A stretch of DNA of 64,000 bases, from positions 37,612,218 to 37,676,217 of the forward strand of contig CM066982.1 of NCBI GenBank assembly GCA_033977485.1, read 5' to 3'. A model generated the notes under the pieces. That model had not been told where the DNA came from and made no database searches. It saw only the letters and a program-made list of their open reading frames with translations. Origin of the DNA: Hydrangea macrophylla (Eukaryota > Streptophyta > Magnoliopsida > Cornales > Hydrangeaceae). Positions within the stretch are counted from its first letter, which is position 1, and every line of letters begins with the position of its first letter. Below, piece by piece: positions 11,376 through 22,523 of this stretch. The position numbers were made by a program, and so were the translations under genes.

Positions 11376-12042
11376 CTTAGCGTTTCAAAGATACCGGTGT
11401 GTGATGCTGGGCTGTTGGATTTTGTCGAGAGAAAAGAGTCGGTAAGATGAGATGGTGCATTGTTCTCATACACGGTCACATATGCGTGAATTACATCTTT
11501 TAAATAATATTGTGGTTGTTTCCTAAAATGAACTCATTGCTTTAATATTGAATTGAATGCGAAATGTAAAAGAGGTAAACGAGTATGTTTTACATTCGAA
11601 GTCATGTTTTTAATACTCACCAGCTTCTTGAAGCTGACGACGTTGATGTGTCCTGGACATTCGTGTTCAGGCTTTTCAGGTTATGATCAGGCTGACCAAT
11701 ATGATTATGCTAACTGAGAACGACCACTTGGAAGAAAGTCTGCTATCATCATTTCATGTCTTAAGTTATATGTTTTAAATTATGAACGGATTTTGTAATA
11801 AGGATGACTGTAATAGACCTTAAGTTATTATTTTGTTTCAAGGCGGTCTGTGCCTTAGTTGACCCCGTATCATAAGATGTAATAAGTTAGAATAATATTG
11901 TAAGCCTTGATTGCTCTACTTTGATTATTGTTTATTTTTGTTCGACGTTTGGGACGGAATCGATCCTTCAAACTGTCGCGACCTACGGGTCCATAAAGGA
12001 AATTAAATGCTTTCCTTATTTATGCTACGTCGGGGCGTGACA

Positions 12043-12115
12043 TCTCCTTACTAGCCTTGCTGTAGGATCCCTAAACCACGATTGATTTGCTATTTTCGTT
12101 CCTACAGTAAATTTT
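12043..12115 (-). pseudogene. Element A gag N-terminal remnant beyond LTR2
   Basis: On the minus strand, in frame with the gag open frame once LTR2 and one tctcc are ignored, it reads NQSWFRDPTARLVR. Element B shows WVRNSDNRLVR at the matching place upstream of its gag, which supports this as true coding sequence. The start codon is not resolved. A ctgtag at the upstream edge could be a splice acceptor, since element B has ttgtag there. Both are short, so this is tentative. Confidence 0.6.
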
Positions 12116-13275
12116 GAAAATTTTCTCTTTTAAAATCTTTTTATTTCACCGCACAAAGACATTTTAAAGAAATTTTCCTCTTATATGTCATGTGGATGCA
12201 ATGCATGTGTGCGTGTGTGCCTACTCTATATGCCAAAAAAAAAGAGAAAATCCTAATCCTAACACATAAGGCACATAAACATATAAAATCCTTACCCATG
12301 TCAAGTGTGCTAATTTCTCCTTTCATTGTGACCCTTCTACCTTCTCATGGTTTGGATATTAAAAAATTTTCGAAATTCATTTGAAGGGCATTTCCTTAAA
12401 TGATGGGATCTTTCAAAGACGATTCCCAATGATCTTGGATCTTTTAACAAAAATGAGGATGTGAAATTATTTCTCAATAAAGATGATTTGAGTCAAAATT
12501 TTGTTTTGGAATTTATTCGAAGAGCATTTTAAAAAAAAAAAAACTAATTCCCAAAAATGATCATATGAAAATATGTCTTAACAGGGGTTAGTTTGCAGCC
12601 TTGCTTGACCGAAAAAACATTTTGGGGTAAAGAATGGTTCATTAAAATCTGGTTTGCTCTTAAAACTTTTGGGTAGAAGGATCACACGATGGATTATCAC
12701 CATACTTTTCTTGAACTTGGATGCATACAAGGTCAATGATGCTTAGCTAACATGATATAAGAAGTATAATCTTACAATCAAGGTTCGGCATGTTCTCCAA
12801 ATATCGCGGAACATGAGGAGAAATTGCTAAAAGGCGATTAAAAGATTATACATCTTCATCAAGCAAGTATCATCATCATCTCAAGTAATCCCTTCCGGGC
12901 ATACAAAACTCCCTAGCACATAACCCTGATCAAGAATTGATTTCCTAACTTTGAAAGGTTCTATGGAAGCTACTATGCAAAGGCTGGGTTTTAGTCGAAT
13001 AAGGGACCCTTGACACACATCCGATAGGATGCTTAATATACCAAGTCATGGTACGAGATCACGGGTGATCACACAGTCCCATGATGACTTGACCGACTGG
13101 GTTGCCCCGAGCCTCCAAGGTCATAGTTCCGTGCAATCGACTGGCTGGACATGCAAGTGAAATGCAACAGGCACACAAACATTAATTAATTCAATTGAAA
13201 GGATGCTTTCAAGTCTAATGCTCGAGTGAACCCAAAATCAGAATTCTGGTCTGCGAAACCAGAGATTCTGGGTTC
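12048..13275 (-). other. Element A untranslated leader (between primer site and gag)
   Basis: About 1.2 kb with no convincing reading frame. It shares short blocks with the leader of element B (for example gggcataca, gaaaggttct and caaaggctgggttttagtc against 55750-55840), which supports the assignment. No further RNA element was recognised. Confidence 0.7.
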
Positions 13276-13295
13276 GATCCCCAGCAGAGTCGCCA
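13246..13295 (+). other. tRNA-Arg-like 3' half fused to the primer binding site
   Basis: Read on plus, this folds as the 3' half of a tRNA. Anticodon arm: ctggt / accag around loop ctgcgaa. Variable loop: agatt. T arm: ctggg / cccag with loop ttcgatc. Then acceptor strand cagagtc, discriminator g and CCA. The minus strand is therefore complementary to about 50 nt of a tRNA instead of the usual 12-18. The 5' half is absent, so it is not a tRNA gene. It resembles tRNA-Arg (from memory), although the anticodon reads GCG. Confidence 0.75.
13276..13295 (-). other. Primer binding site of element A
   Basis: On the minus strand TGGCGACTCTGCTGGGGATC begins three bases after the LTR end. Starting with TGG (complement of tRNA CCA) and sitting next to the LTR, it is where the tRNA primes minus-strand synthesis. 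An Arg-tRNA primer agrees with what is known for Ogre-type elements. Confidence 0.88.
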
Positions 13296-15575
13296 GATTG
13301 TGGATATCGCAGATTGACTTACCCATAGCTTTTCTTTTAAAACTTCTTTTCCAAATTCAAAAACAAAATAAGTCGCCACTTAATTTTTAAAAAGGAAAAT
13401 TAAGAAACCATTTCAAAAAGGAAACTGATCTTTTGCGAAACCAAAGATTTGACTAGGTCCGGGGATTAGGAATGAAAAGGGAAGGAGCCCAATGGACTAA
13501 ATCACCCCTTTTCATCCTATCTCGCGATATGCCTCTACTTAACATCCTTTTAATCCAATTATTAATCTAAGTATGCCCTCAATTTATACATATGTAAATA
13601 TACATTACAAAAGCATGTCCAAATGGTGTAAGATTGCTAAAGGGAAAATATCATTCAAAATCAAGTAATTCAATTAGCAAACAACATGATATGCAAGGTA
13701 GAGAACAAGGGAACTTACCCGGGATCCGGCCGCGAATATTAAATGTGCAATGCATACAAAGTAAAGAAATCCTACTAAAAGAGGTCTCTAATCACATATA
13801 TACAGATAAGGCAAGACTTAATTCTAAGGTGTCGTAAAGAAAGGACTTGAAAATCAATAAAATCGATAAATGAATAAACTAGGGAGGACTTTGAGAAATC
13901 ATACCTTAATAGCGCTACAAAACAAAATGTTAGTTCACATGATATATAAGATATGAAGTTAGAGATAATAATCCTAAATTTCTAGCTTAAATCTATCAAA
14001 TGTGATTAAATCTAAGGTAACCAAGTTCTGATTACGAGTGCCAAATCATATGGATGAATATATATTCATGAACAAGAATAAACTATGAAATATTCGGTGG
14101 TTTAAATCACTCAAACTTTGAATCCAAGCTTAACTAATCATTATTGAAACATGGTTTGAATCTTGACTCATGAAAACATCATCTAAGCCATTATTCATAA
14201 GATTGATGGAAACTTGTTGCAAAAATCCTAGAAATTGCTGAGAGCAGATCATGACTTTAAAAAGATAAAAAGTATGGTTCCCGTGGTTTAATCTTGATGA
14301 ATTTGGACACAAGATATCTTTATGTGTCTAGTTTATAACCCAAAAAGAAAATCAAGGTTTCAACGGTTGGATCTTTGGGAATGGGGCAAAAACCAGACAT
14401 CACTCAACATTCTACAACTCATTGTCCAGAGTTCTTGCACGATTTTCTAAAAATAGCAAAAAGATCTAAAATGCTTTGTTATTTTTAGGGTACCTTCCTA
14501 ACACATTAATCTACTTAGAAAAAATTATTTTGAGTCACAAACACTTTATTAAAGCTCTGATTTAGTTATTTCAAAAGAAGGTCACTGTTCTGAAATTCTG
14601 GACAGATTGTTGTTACTTTGCAAAACTCATAATCAAACCATTCTAGACATGAAACCACCTTAACACAAAATTACAGTGGTAGAATATTGTGTTATTGACA
14701 CTTTCCCGTTGGTGTCACTTGATTCCAACGGTTAGATTTCGAACTAAAAATCTTTGATCAAAAACAGTTTGTGAACTCACTGTTTTTATTTGTCAAGTTC
14801 AACTTTTATTTGCTAACCCCAACTTATTAAATCATGAAGTTGGACTTAAACTAAACCATTTTCTCCTACCATTTGATGGTCATTGGAGGCTAAAGACTCT
14901 TATATTTGTAGATTTCAAATGAAATATGAATTGACTTCATGAAATCTCAAGATAAAGAATCTAAACCATGTGGACGGGCTTAGACTCAAAACCACATTCT
15001 CCTAACATTTGATGGTCATTGGATATGAAGACATGACTAATATTTATGAGTCTCAAAGGAATATAGACAGGATTCCATGAAACATCAAGTTAGGGGACCC
15101 AAGTCATGAGTATGGACTTGGATTCATCTATTTGCTTATAAAATGAAGTGATGATCAAACTTTAATTCCCATGTGAAGCACAAGTTTACATGGGATTCAA
15201 AAGATCATGTTCAAGAGATTTTCAAGAGAGATATTGAGAATCTCTAAGAGTCTCAAGAAAGAAGTATGATCAACAAATGAAATGAAGCAAAGAAAACAAA
15301 GTAGTTTGAGGATTTAAAGATTCAAAAGAAAGAATGCAAATAAATGACTTATGACTAGAGGTTCACCTCCAAATTGTCCTCAAAGTTTCTCTCCTTTGAA
15401 GATCTCCCAAGCTCTTCTTCCTAGTTTCCTAAACTCTCTTTTTTTTTTCTCTTCAAAATATGTTAGTGTAATGGTAGTGATTTCTTGTGTTTTCTTGGTG
15501 TATCTCTTGTATCTTCTTGTGTATTCACCTCTCTTTTTTTTTTGTCTCCTTCCTCTCTCAAGAAAGATCCTCCTT

Positions 15576-15583
15576 CTTTTATA
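15576..15583 (-). promoter_or_regulatory. TATA box of element A LTR
   Basis: TATAAAAG on the minus strand, followed by a purine-rich leader (GAAGGAGGATC, GAGAGAGGAAGGAG). U3 would be about 0.7 kb. Confidence 0.65.
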
Positions 15584-15689
15584 GACAAAAATTATCAAGT
15601 ATTTTCAGTGAATTCGGAGTAAAAGACAGGTGTAAATGTCTCATTTGGTGGTACAATACGTACTTCCTGATATTAGACAGACTGGTACC

Positions 15690-16015
15690 CAGGGCGGCAG
15701 TCAAAAGTTGTCTGCGACAGTCACTGCCGCTGTGGCACTCTGTGACTGCCGCGACGGCACTCAATGACTGCCGCACGGCTCTCAGTAAGTGCCGCGCAAA
15801 ATTATTGATTGCCGTATTTTGGTCAACCTTACTTTATCAGTTTTTTGTTTTTATCCGCATACATATACGTATTGTATCACAAAATATGGACTTTAAAAGC
15901 AAACGGCAGTCAGAAAATGTCGGCGGCACTCAGTAAATGCCGGGTCGGCACTCGTTGAATGCCGTTCGGCACTCACGAAGTGCCGCCTGGCACTCACGGA
16001 GTGCCGCGGACTGCT
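15690..16015 (-). repeat. GC-rich imperfect palindromes in U3 of element A LTR
   Basis: Repeated CGGCACTC ... GAGTGCCG style units, for example cggcactcacgaagtgccg and tggcactcacggagtgccg, with variants such as cagtcactgccgc. They stand out in AT-rich surroundings just upstream of the TATA box on the minus strand. Element B's LTR has related sequence at 41070-41130. Confidence 0.75.
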
Positions 16016-16294
16016 GCCATGTGCCCTTTTTTTGTTAGATTACCCCTTTTATGTCTTTTCTTTCTTCCTTTTTCTTAAAGAAACTTATTTTTGAAGATCT
16101 TTTCCAAAAATGGTATTTTATACTTGAATTCTCCTAAATACCTGGTATTTTCTTCTTTCTGTGAAATTTTATCGCGTTTGGAGATTTTTCTGAAGAGCTT
16201 GGAATACTTCGAATCTTTTCGGTCCTTATCATCATCGGACGTGGAGGTGACGCTCTCCTAAATTCGACGGTCGGTCAAAATTGGGGTGTCTACA

Positions 16295-17182
16295 CCACCA
16301 TCACTATTTGCATGTCAAGGGGTCAACATATCCCTTATCTTTGCTTCCTCTTACACTCATACATATATATATATATCCACTTTGTGACATTGCTACAACT
16401 TTGTGGTACTCACACTCAAATGCGAGCTCACCTCTTAAAAGCCTTGTCTATGGTACACTACTAGTACCCATTTCTTAATCAAAGTACATGAAAAAAAAAG
16501 GGTTGGCTTTGATTTTGTATAGCCGCGGATATTTTTGGTTAACACATATTTTATAAAACCACCTTTGTTATATTTCCTTTCCTTGCTACAATTATTAGCA
16601 AAGTTCAAAAGTCACCATTTTTGACAAATTTTAATTTATTGAAAATCGCCTTTCAGTAGTTTTAACTCCAAAATGTGAAAAATGTCAGTTAAATTGCATT
16701 TTTTTTGGGGTTAGAAAAGACATGCTCCAAACTATATCAAAATAAAGCATTCGTCGACATGAGCTCACAACTTTTTAAATCGTCCCAAACAAACAATGGA
16801 TGAAGAAATTATCACAAGTCAAAAGTTTTTGGTCAAAGAGTCAAACGTATGCATGTGCATCTTTGCACACAATATTAGCTGAGTCTCCATTAAAGCTAGG
16901 TAAGTAACAAAACACATTGCAATACTCAAATATCACTCAGTCCCATCAAGGACAGTACTCGTACTTACATATCTCCTTGTTAAGTACTTTTACAGTATTT
17001 TAGGCATTCACAAATCTTTTTAATTTTTTAAACACTTACAAACAAAAAGAGGAGGGAATTGAGAACTCATTTCTTTTGCACTGAGACACACACTCACTTA
17101 ATAAACATGGGCCCCAACCCCTTATATATATATAGATAAATTCTCTTTAAACAAATCAAAAAAAAAAAAAAATTTATTTTGT
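16295..17182. other. No gene recognised
   Basis: AT-rich, without a convincing reading frame. A tatatatatata stretch (about 17125) and long A runs are the only marked features. Confidence 0.6.
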
Positions 17183-18060
17183 GGTCTCTCGGACCCCTCC
17201 CTCCTCTTTCTCTCTCCTATTCCGAAGCCTAATTCGGGAACCCATTCCGGAACTTTATTTCGGAACCTCAATTTCGGAACCTAATTCCAAAAAAAAAAAA
17301 AAGGTTCGGACCTTGACCAAGGGAAACCCCTTCTTCTACTCCGCCCTTGACCACCGGAACCCCTTTCTCCCATCTCAATGAGACTCCCCTTCTACAATTA
17401 TTTTTGGGTTCTCGGACCCCCCCTCCTCTGTTTCTCTCCTATTCTGAAACCCAATTCGGAAACCCACTCCGGAACCTTATTTAGGAACCTCAATTTCGGA
17501 ACCTAATTTCAAAAAAAAAAAAAGAGGGTTCCGACATTGACCAACGGAACCCCCCTTATCCTACTCTACCCTTGACCATCGGAACCCCTTTCTCCCATCC
17601 CAATGAGACTCCCCTTCTATAATTTTTTTTTTAGTCTCTCGGACCCCTCCCTCCTCTTTCTCTCTCCTATTCTGAAACCCAATTCGGGAATCCATTCCAG
17701 AACCTTATTTTGGAACCTCAATTTTCGGAACCTAATTCCAAAAAAAAAAAAAAAAAACGCTTCCGACCTTGCTTCTCCTACTCCGCCTTTGACCACCGGA
17801 ACCCCTTTCTCCCATCTCAATGAGACTTCCCTTCTACAAATTTTTTTTTCGGTCTCTCGGACCCCTCCCTCCTCTTTCTCTCTTCTATTTCGAAACCAAT
17901 TCGGAAACCCACTTCGGAACCTTATTTCGGAACCTAATTCCAAAAAACAAAAAAGGGTTCCGACTTTGACCAACGGAACCCCCTTCTCCTACTCCGCCCT
18001 TGCCCACCGGAACCCCTTTCTCCCATCTCAATTCTACAAAAAAAATTTTTTTTGGTCTCT
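17183..18060 (+). repeat. Minisatellite of about 220-bp units
   Basis: Units start with gtctctcggacccctccctcc-like sequence near 17183, 17406, 17633, 17851 and partly 18054 (spacing 223, 227, 218, 203). Each unit contains ttcggaacc repeats, an A run, ttgaccaacggaacccc and ctcccatctcaatgagac. The many open frames across it are by-products of the repeat. Confidence 0.88.
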
Positions 18061-18315
18061 CAGACCTCCCCTCCAACACCCACCCCCCCTTCCCCCAATG
18101 CCCAAACCATCGCCACCACATAACCCCACCACCTCCCACCATTTCAACACACGAATACCCCCAAATTACCCGATCTAACTCCATAATTGCAAAACCCTCC
18201 ACCAACTAGTTCTTATCTCCTTTACTATGGGAGAAGAAAATGCTCTACCTAAGCTACCGATTTTTATTTATTTCCAAGGATGGAGAAGGTAAAGTTCCAC
18301 CTAAGCCACGAGCTC

Positions 18316-18319
<4 letters not shown>

Positions 18320-18356
<37 letters not shown>

Positions 18357-18361
18357 GGGGG
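18320..18361 (+). repeat. Homopolymer T16-G26
   Basis: Sixteen T followed by 26 G without interruption. The exact length is unreliable in any assembly. Confidence 0.9.
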
Positions 18362-19250
18362 AGATAAGGGATCCGTTGATTTAAACAGTTTCACACAAGG
18401 TACCCTCCGAGTTACAAGCCACATCCAATTTTTGCTCAATTTCAGACAGGTCACTCTAAAAAAAAAAAAACCCTTTTCTCCATATGAATTCAAGACCAAA
18501 CGGCTGGTCAGCTTCACTCTCTCTCTCTCTCTCTCTCGCATTCTTGCTCCATTGACTATGAGCAGATCTCTTATAAAAGGCTGGCTCCATCATGTACAAC
18601 TAGTCACAACACACTTCTTGTTGGTAGAATTAATGTAAAGGACTGGAAAATCCCAACTCGTCCTCACTGTCACCACATCAACATAGAAGCCAAGAAAAAA
18701 TGGGGTCCTCTGAAGATACAAAATTTCAACTTCACTATCCCAAAGACCACGGTGAAAACAATGTCCCCATAAACATGCTTTCCACATGACATGCTTCCGC
18801 CACTTGCTCTCTCGCCAGCAACATGCCTCCACCACTTATGGCCAGCGATGTACTCCATTTGCTCTATCGCTAGGAAATTCACTCTACAGCCAACAGCCAA
18901 CGACATGATGCTGCCACTACTTATTGCCCAACGACATACTCCATTTGCTCCCTCACCATCAAGTTCGCTCTCTAGCATCCCTCATAAAAGTATTGGGATT
19001 GTTTCACTATTGGTGCTACAAGGCACAAAGCTCACCAGGTCTATATCTATAAGTAGGACAAAGCATCAGGATATTTTCAAAAATTATGGCAACCAAACAT
19101 GTCCCTACTCTGTCCAAACAGTACAAGTACTCTGATACATTAAAACAATACATCAAAACATGAGTAATCACCAACATATAGTCTACACCACCGATAAGTG
19201 CTCAATAACTCCACTATCACTATTATGATTTATTCTCTGTCTCTCCATAA
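18362..19250. other. No gene recognised
   Basis: Contains a short (CT)n run near 18517-18537, a possible TATAAAAGG at about 18571 with no gene behind it, and scattered low-complexity sequence. Short frames on both strands show no known domain. Confidence 0.55.
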
Positions 19251-19254
19251 CGAA

Positions 19255-19850
19255 CGAGCTTCACTCTCCATGAGGTGGTACGAGCATCGCGCTCTCCTCC
19301 ACTAGCCTCACTAGGATGACAAGAGCAACACGCTCTCCCCCTTAGAGAAAGATGGCATGAGCATCGTGCTCTCCACCAGAGGGGTGGCACGAGCAACCGC
19401 TGTCCTCCCTAATCTCCATATCTTCGAAGAATAGGGGTGGCATAAGCAACAACTCTCCCCCTAATCTCTATGTTTTCGAAGAATAGGGTGGCACGAGCAG
19501 CACGCGCTTCCCCCCTAATCTACATATCTCCAAAGAAGGGGGCGACCCTTATCTCTATGTCTCTATAGGATGGTACGATCATCGTGCTCTCCCCCTTATC
19601 TCCAAATCTACATAGCAACACGAGCATCGCGCTCACCTCAGGGTGGCATAAACATCATGCTCTCCCCCTGCCCCCAATTCGAGTGGCACAGGTAATACCC
19701 TCTACTCGTTTAGGGAGCCTCACTAGGGGGACTCACAAGCCTTTTCCCCTTTTGAGAAGGGTGACATGAGCATCACGCTCTCCACCTCAGGCGGCACGAG
19801 TATCACACTCTTCTATGTGGGTGGCATGGGCAACCGGGCAACCCCCTCCC
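19255..19850 (+). repeat. Degenerate minisatellite with cacgagcatcgcgctctcc motif
   Basis: The phrase ggtggcacgagcatcgcgctctccccc recurs about ten times with substitutions, separated by ctaatctccatatcttcgaagaatag-like spacers. Unit length is about 45-65 bp and irregular. Confidence 0.75.
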
Positions 19851-20837
19851 TCCATAAGTCATATCATTCTACTTTCACGATACCTCTCCAAAAAAAAAAA
19901 TGATAGCAGAACCCACGCATTATCAACCACAAGATCACCAATCACAAGCACAAGTAGCATAAAAAAAGAAAAATATGATTCTCATTACGAGAAATAAAAA
20001 TTACAGACCCAATACATACACCAATACATAATAAGGATAAGCATGTACACCACGTACATACCCAATACATACAAACAACGGGTGCGTACATGCATCTACT
20101 GGAATCAGATCCGTAACGAGGAACAAAGTTGGAGCCCCTATGTCACCTAAAAATGTTGCTCAATTCAAGATCTTACAATGAGAACTTGTGCAATCATTTT
20201 ACATATGGCCAAGACCTCCTAAAACCAAAATCCCAGGCTGCAGTAGCCCAGTACTTTTGCCAGAGGTGGCCACATAACAGAAGAGGACAAAAACACAAGG
20301 ATATCACCAATTCATCTCAAGGTCGCAATCTTCATCCCTAAAATACGGGGAGGGAAGTGTAAACCAGTTACTCATCCCAAGCACCACAAAGAAGCATAGT
20401 ACCTGGATAGAGCCTGCATTGTCCAATAAGACATATGCACTGCTAGAAACGATCTCTCTCTATTTTTGCACTGATAGAAATGATCCCTAGAAATATGCTA
20501 GGCATATGGGTAACCCAGAATCCCATCTCGTGTAGAACCACGATGAAAAAAGCACGACAGAGGTCCCAATAAGTTTTAACCCCACGACACAATCAAATCA
20601 CTTGGGCGAACTCACATGTTGACAGCCCAGATGGGAAGCTCTCTGCAACATGAAGTGGAACTTGAAGCATGTCTCACACTTTCACTAAAAGAGCTAAAAA
20701 TAGTCGAAGAGTTGGATATAAGAAATTTTCAGAGTTTCCCCTTTTTTTATAGCAGTTCTCCAAGGACAACGCACAGCGGATACCGAGTAATAGTAATATT
20801 TACTGGACCGAGCAATTAACCAGATTCGCCATCAATT
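19851..20837. other. No gene recognised
   Basis: No coding domain seen. It may be the untranslated interior of element E, whose LTR begins at 21085, but nothing here proves it. Confidence 0.5.
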
Positions 20838-21025
20838 AAAGGTGAGATGTCCATCCATCATCAGAAAAGTCACCGAAAGATCAATACCCCCTGCAAAAGA
20901 TGAGATGTCCATCCACCATAAGAAAAGTCACCGAAAGATCAATGCCACCTGCAAAAGATGAGATGTCCATCCATCATCAGAAAAGTCACTCAATGATCAA
21001 TACCACCCGAAAAAGATGAGATGAC
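20838..21025 (+). repeat. About 59-bp tandem repeat, three full copies
   Basis: gatgagatgtccatccatca...gaaaagtcaccgaaagatcaat recurs with starts near 20843, 20902, 20960 and a partial at 21018. Copies differ at few positions. Confidence 0.85.
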
Positions 21026-21067
21026 TGAAGGATTATGCCTGAATACTAGCTGCTTCACACCTAGAAT

Positions 21068-21084
21068 ACGGACATGGGGGCTAA
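21068..21084 (+). other. Possible polypurine tract of element E
   Basis: cggacatgggggctaa lies directly before a TG-starting LTR-like sequence. A G-rich purine tract in this position primes plus-strand synthesis in LTR retrotransposons. Confidence 0.5.
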
Positions 21085-21289
21085 TGTAGATAGTGGTTGT
21101 GGTTGACAACTCATACAGTTTGACCAGTACACATTACCAACGACTCCGCGTGTACCAATATCACCACTGAATATGGGCTCCACCAACAACAATTGCTAGC
21201 CCGCTTTAGAATGCCTACAAATAGGGCCCATCCTACGGAGCCCATTGTAACACTCCATGACTAAGAAACTCGCCCCAAGACCCACCTCA

Positions 21290-21560
21290 AGTAGCCACTC
21301 CGAAGCCTCACTCTAGAGTACCCACTCTAAAACCCTCCTCAGAGGAACCTACTCCGAAGCCCACTCCAGAGTACCCACTCCGAAGCCTACCTCAGAGTAA
21401 CCAACTCTGAGTCCTATTTTAGAATACGCACAAGCAAAGTCCACTGCAAAGGAGCTCGTTTTAACAACCCACTCCGAAGCCCACTTCAAAGTACTCACTC
21501 TGAAGCCACTTCAGAGTAATTTCTCGAAAGACCTACTTCAGAATACCCACAAAAAAAGTC
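21290..21560 (+). repeat. Short tandem repeat actccgaagcccac...agagtaccc
   Basis: About eight irregular units of roughly 30 bp alternate cactccgaagcc and cagagtaccca. Located in U3 of the E LTR. Confidence 0.7.
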
Positions 21561-21699
21561 CACTACAAAAGAGCCTACACCAAAGCAAAGTAGCCACATT
21601 CTCACCTGCTGCCCTCTCCACTTGATCCACCACCACTCACCTGACACGTGGACCTAATTCTCAGGTGGTCACTCCCTCGATCACTGGTCGAGACTTGCC

Positions 21700-21792
21700 T
21701 TCGCTTAGAATGACCACTCCTTAGAACGTGCCATCGCTTGGAATGACCACTCGCTATGGAATTGGCCATCGCTTGGAATGACCACTCGCTCT
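21700..21792 (+). repeat. Repeat ttggaatgaccactcgc, four copies
   Basis: Variants of cgcttggaatgaccactcg recur four times within about 90 bp. Confidence 0.7.
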
Positions 21793-22159
21793 GAAACATG
21801 TTGCTTACGATCCTCACGCGCTGTAACAAATCTCTCCTCGATACTCCCCATAAACATTGTACTACTATACACAAGCATACACTTACACATGGATTCTCCA
21901 CCCTTGGTCATGAAGTAGTATCAAGGGTGGCCAGATCCACTAGGAACTTGCGAGCTCATGACTTTGTGGCTAGAACCAGGGGCACTTCACTACTTGAACG
22001 CCTCATAGGCAAAGCTAGGGTTGGTCCCAAAGAGAAAGAGAGCACGTGACCATCGATCACGTGCCCTGCCCCTCCAGCCTCACAACCAATTAGAGAGGCG
22101 CATGCCCACAAGACCAGCTGAAACCCTTGACTCTCACCTCGCCTAGTCACTTCTACCTA

Positions 22160-22310
22160 GTTGAATATTCTGCACTAATAACAAAGCCTTGATATTATCC
22201 CTTGCTTAAACCTCTGCACCAATAGCGAAGCCTCGATAATTTTCCTCGCTTAAACCTTTGTACTAATAGCAAAGCCTCGACATCCTCCCTCCCTTAAACC
22301 TATGCACCAA
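22160..22310 (+). repeat. About 55-bp repeat (caaagcctcgata...cgcttaaacc), three copies
   Basis: ctgcaccaatagcgaagcctcgataat and relatives recur three times with changes. Confidence 0.7.
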
Positions 22311-22515
22311 TGATAAGCCAGCTCCCGTTAGCTTACCTGTATATTAAATGACAACCAATTGGACCCATCGCTGCTTGACCCATTTATTTGGTCAAATCCT
22401 ATTTAATGCTTCGACAAACATACGCATTTAACCCCCACCTACCTTAAACTGGCAAACCACTTTGAAGATGCCAACTTATCTACTTCCAGTTGTACCAAGA
22501 GCCTCACAAATCTTG

Positions 22516-22523
22516 TATAAATA
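22516..22523 (+). promoter_or_regulatory. TATA box of E LTR
   Basis: tataaata preceded by caaatcttg and followed by ctagcctcattcaatac. Placed as expected for an LTR promoter. Confidence 0.55.

Larger units (their letters stand above)
9290..12042 (+). mobile_element. Solo LTR2 (about 2.75 kb)
   Basis: Starts TGTAACAACC and ends GGGGCGTGACA, flanked by the 5-bp repeat tctcc. No protein is encoded. Internal order on the plus strand: TATA box (9970), CT/GA-rich leader with agagagagagagag (about 10032), GTGAGT hairpin (10170), an irregular tandem array (11030-11375), the module aatactcaccagcttcttg (about 11612) and the terminal module ccataaaggaaat (about 11991) before the end. The same order occurs in element D's LTR and the inner LTR, so the three belong to one family of long-LTR Ty3/gypsy elements. 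It interrupts gag of element A. Confidence 0.9.
1..16294 (-). mobile_element. Tat/Ogre-like Ty3/gypsy retrotransposon A (left-truncated by window)
   Basis: On the minus strand the order is LTR (13299-16294), primer binding site, leader, gag, protease, G-patch-like linker, RT, RNase H regions and integrase. This is Ty3/gypsy order. Lineage markers are the zinc knuckle of CxFHxxxGHxTxxC type, the GLGLGKNLQG G-patch-like segment between protease and RT, and a second RNase H after the usual one, a known hallmark of the Tat lineage. The 3' LTR lies beyond position 1. Solo LTRs 535-3530 and 9290-12042 are later insertions. Several nonsense codons and frameshifts make it non-autonomous. The right flank after the LTR begins with ccacc; the matching target duplication is outside the window. 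Confidence 0.9.
13299..16294 (-). mobile_element. 5' LTR of element A
   Basis: On the minus strand it begins TGTAGACACCCC and ends GATATCCACA, adjoining the primer site. The first bases match the LTRs of element B (41989) and F (29722). It holds a TATA box at 15576-15583 (minus), a purine-rich leader below it and a cluster of GC-rich hairpins upstream (15690-16015). No protein is encoded. Confidence 0.88.

Noticed and set aside
13246..13295. A tRNA gene
   Set aside because: Only the 3' half is present (anticodon arm, T arm, acceptor, encoded CCA); D arm and 5' acceptor strand are missing, and it adjoins an LTR as a primer site.
535..16294. LTR1 (535-3530) and the A LTR (13299-16294) as a pair of the same element, since both are 2996 bp
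   Set aside because: Terminal sequences are different (TGTAACAACC/GGGTGTGACA against TGTAGACACC/GATATCCACA), and LTR1 has its own target duplication. Equal length is chance.
17603..18209. Long proline/phenylalanine-rich ORFs on both strands
   Set aside because: They follow the 220-bp minisatellite and A/T runs; low complexity and on both strands at once.
18571..18579. TATAAAAGG as promoter of a gene
   Set aside because: No coding sequence or LTR structure follows it.
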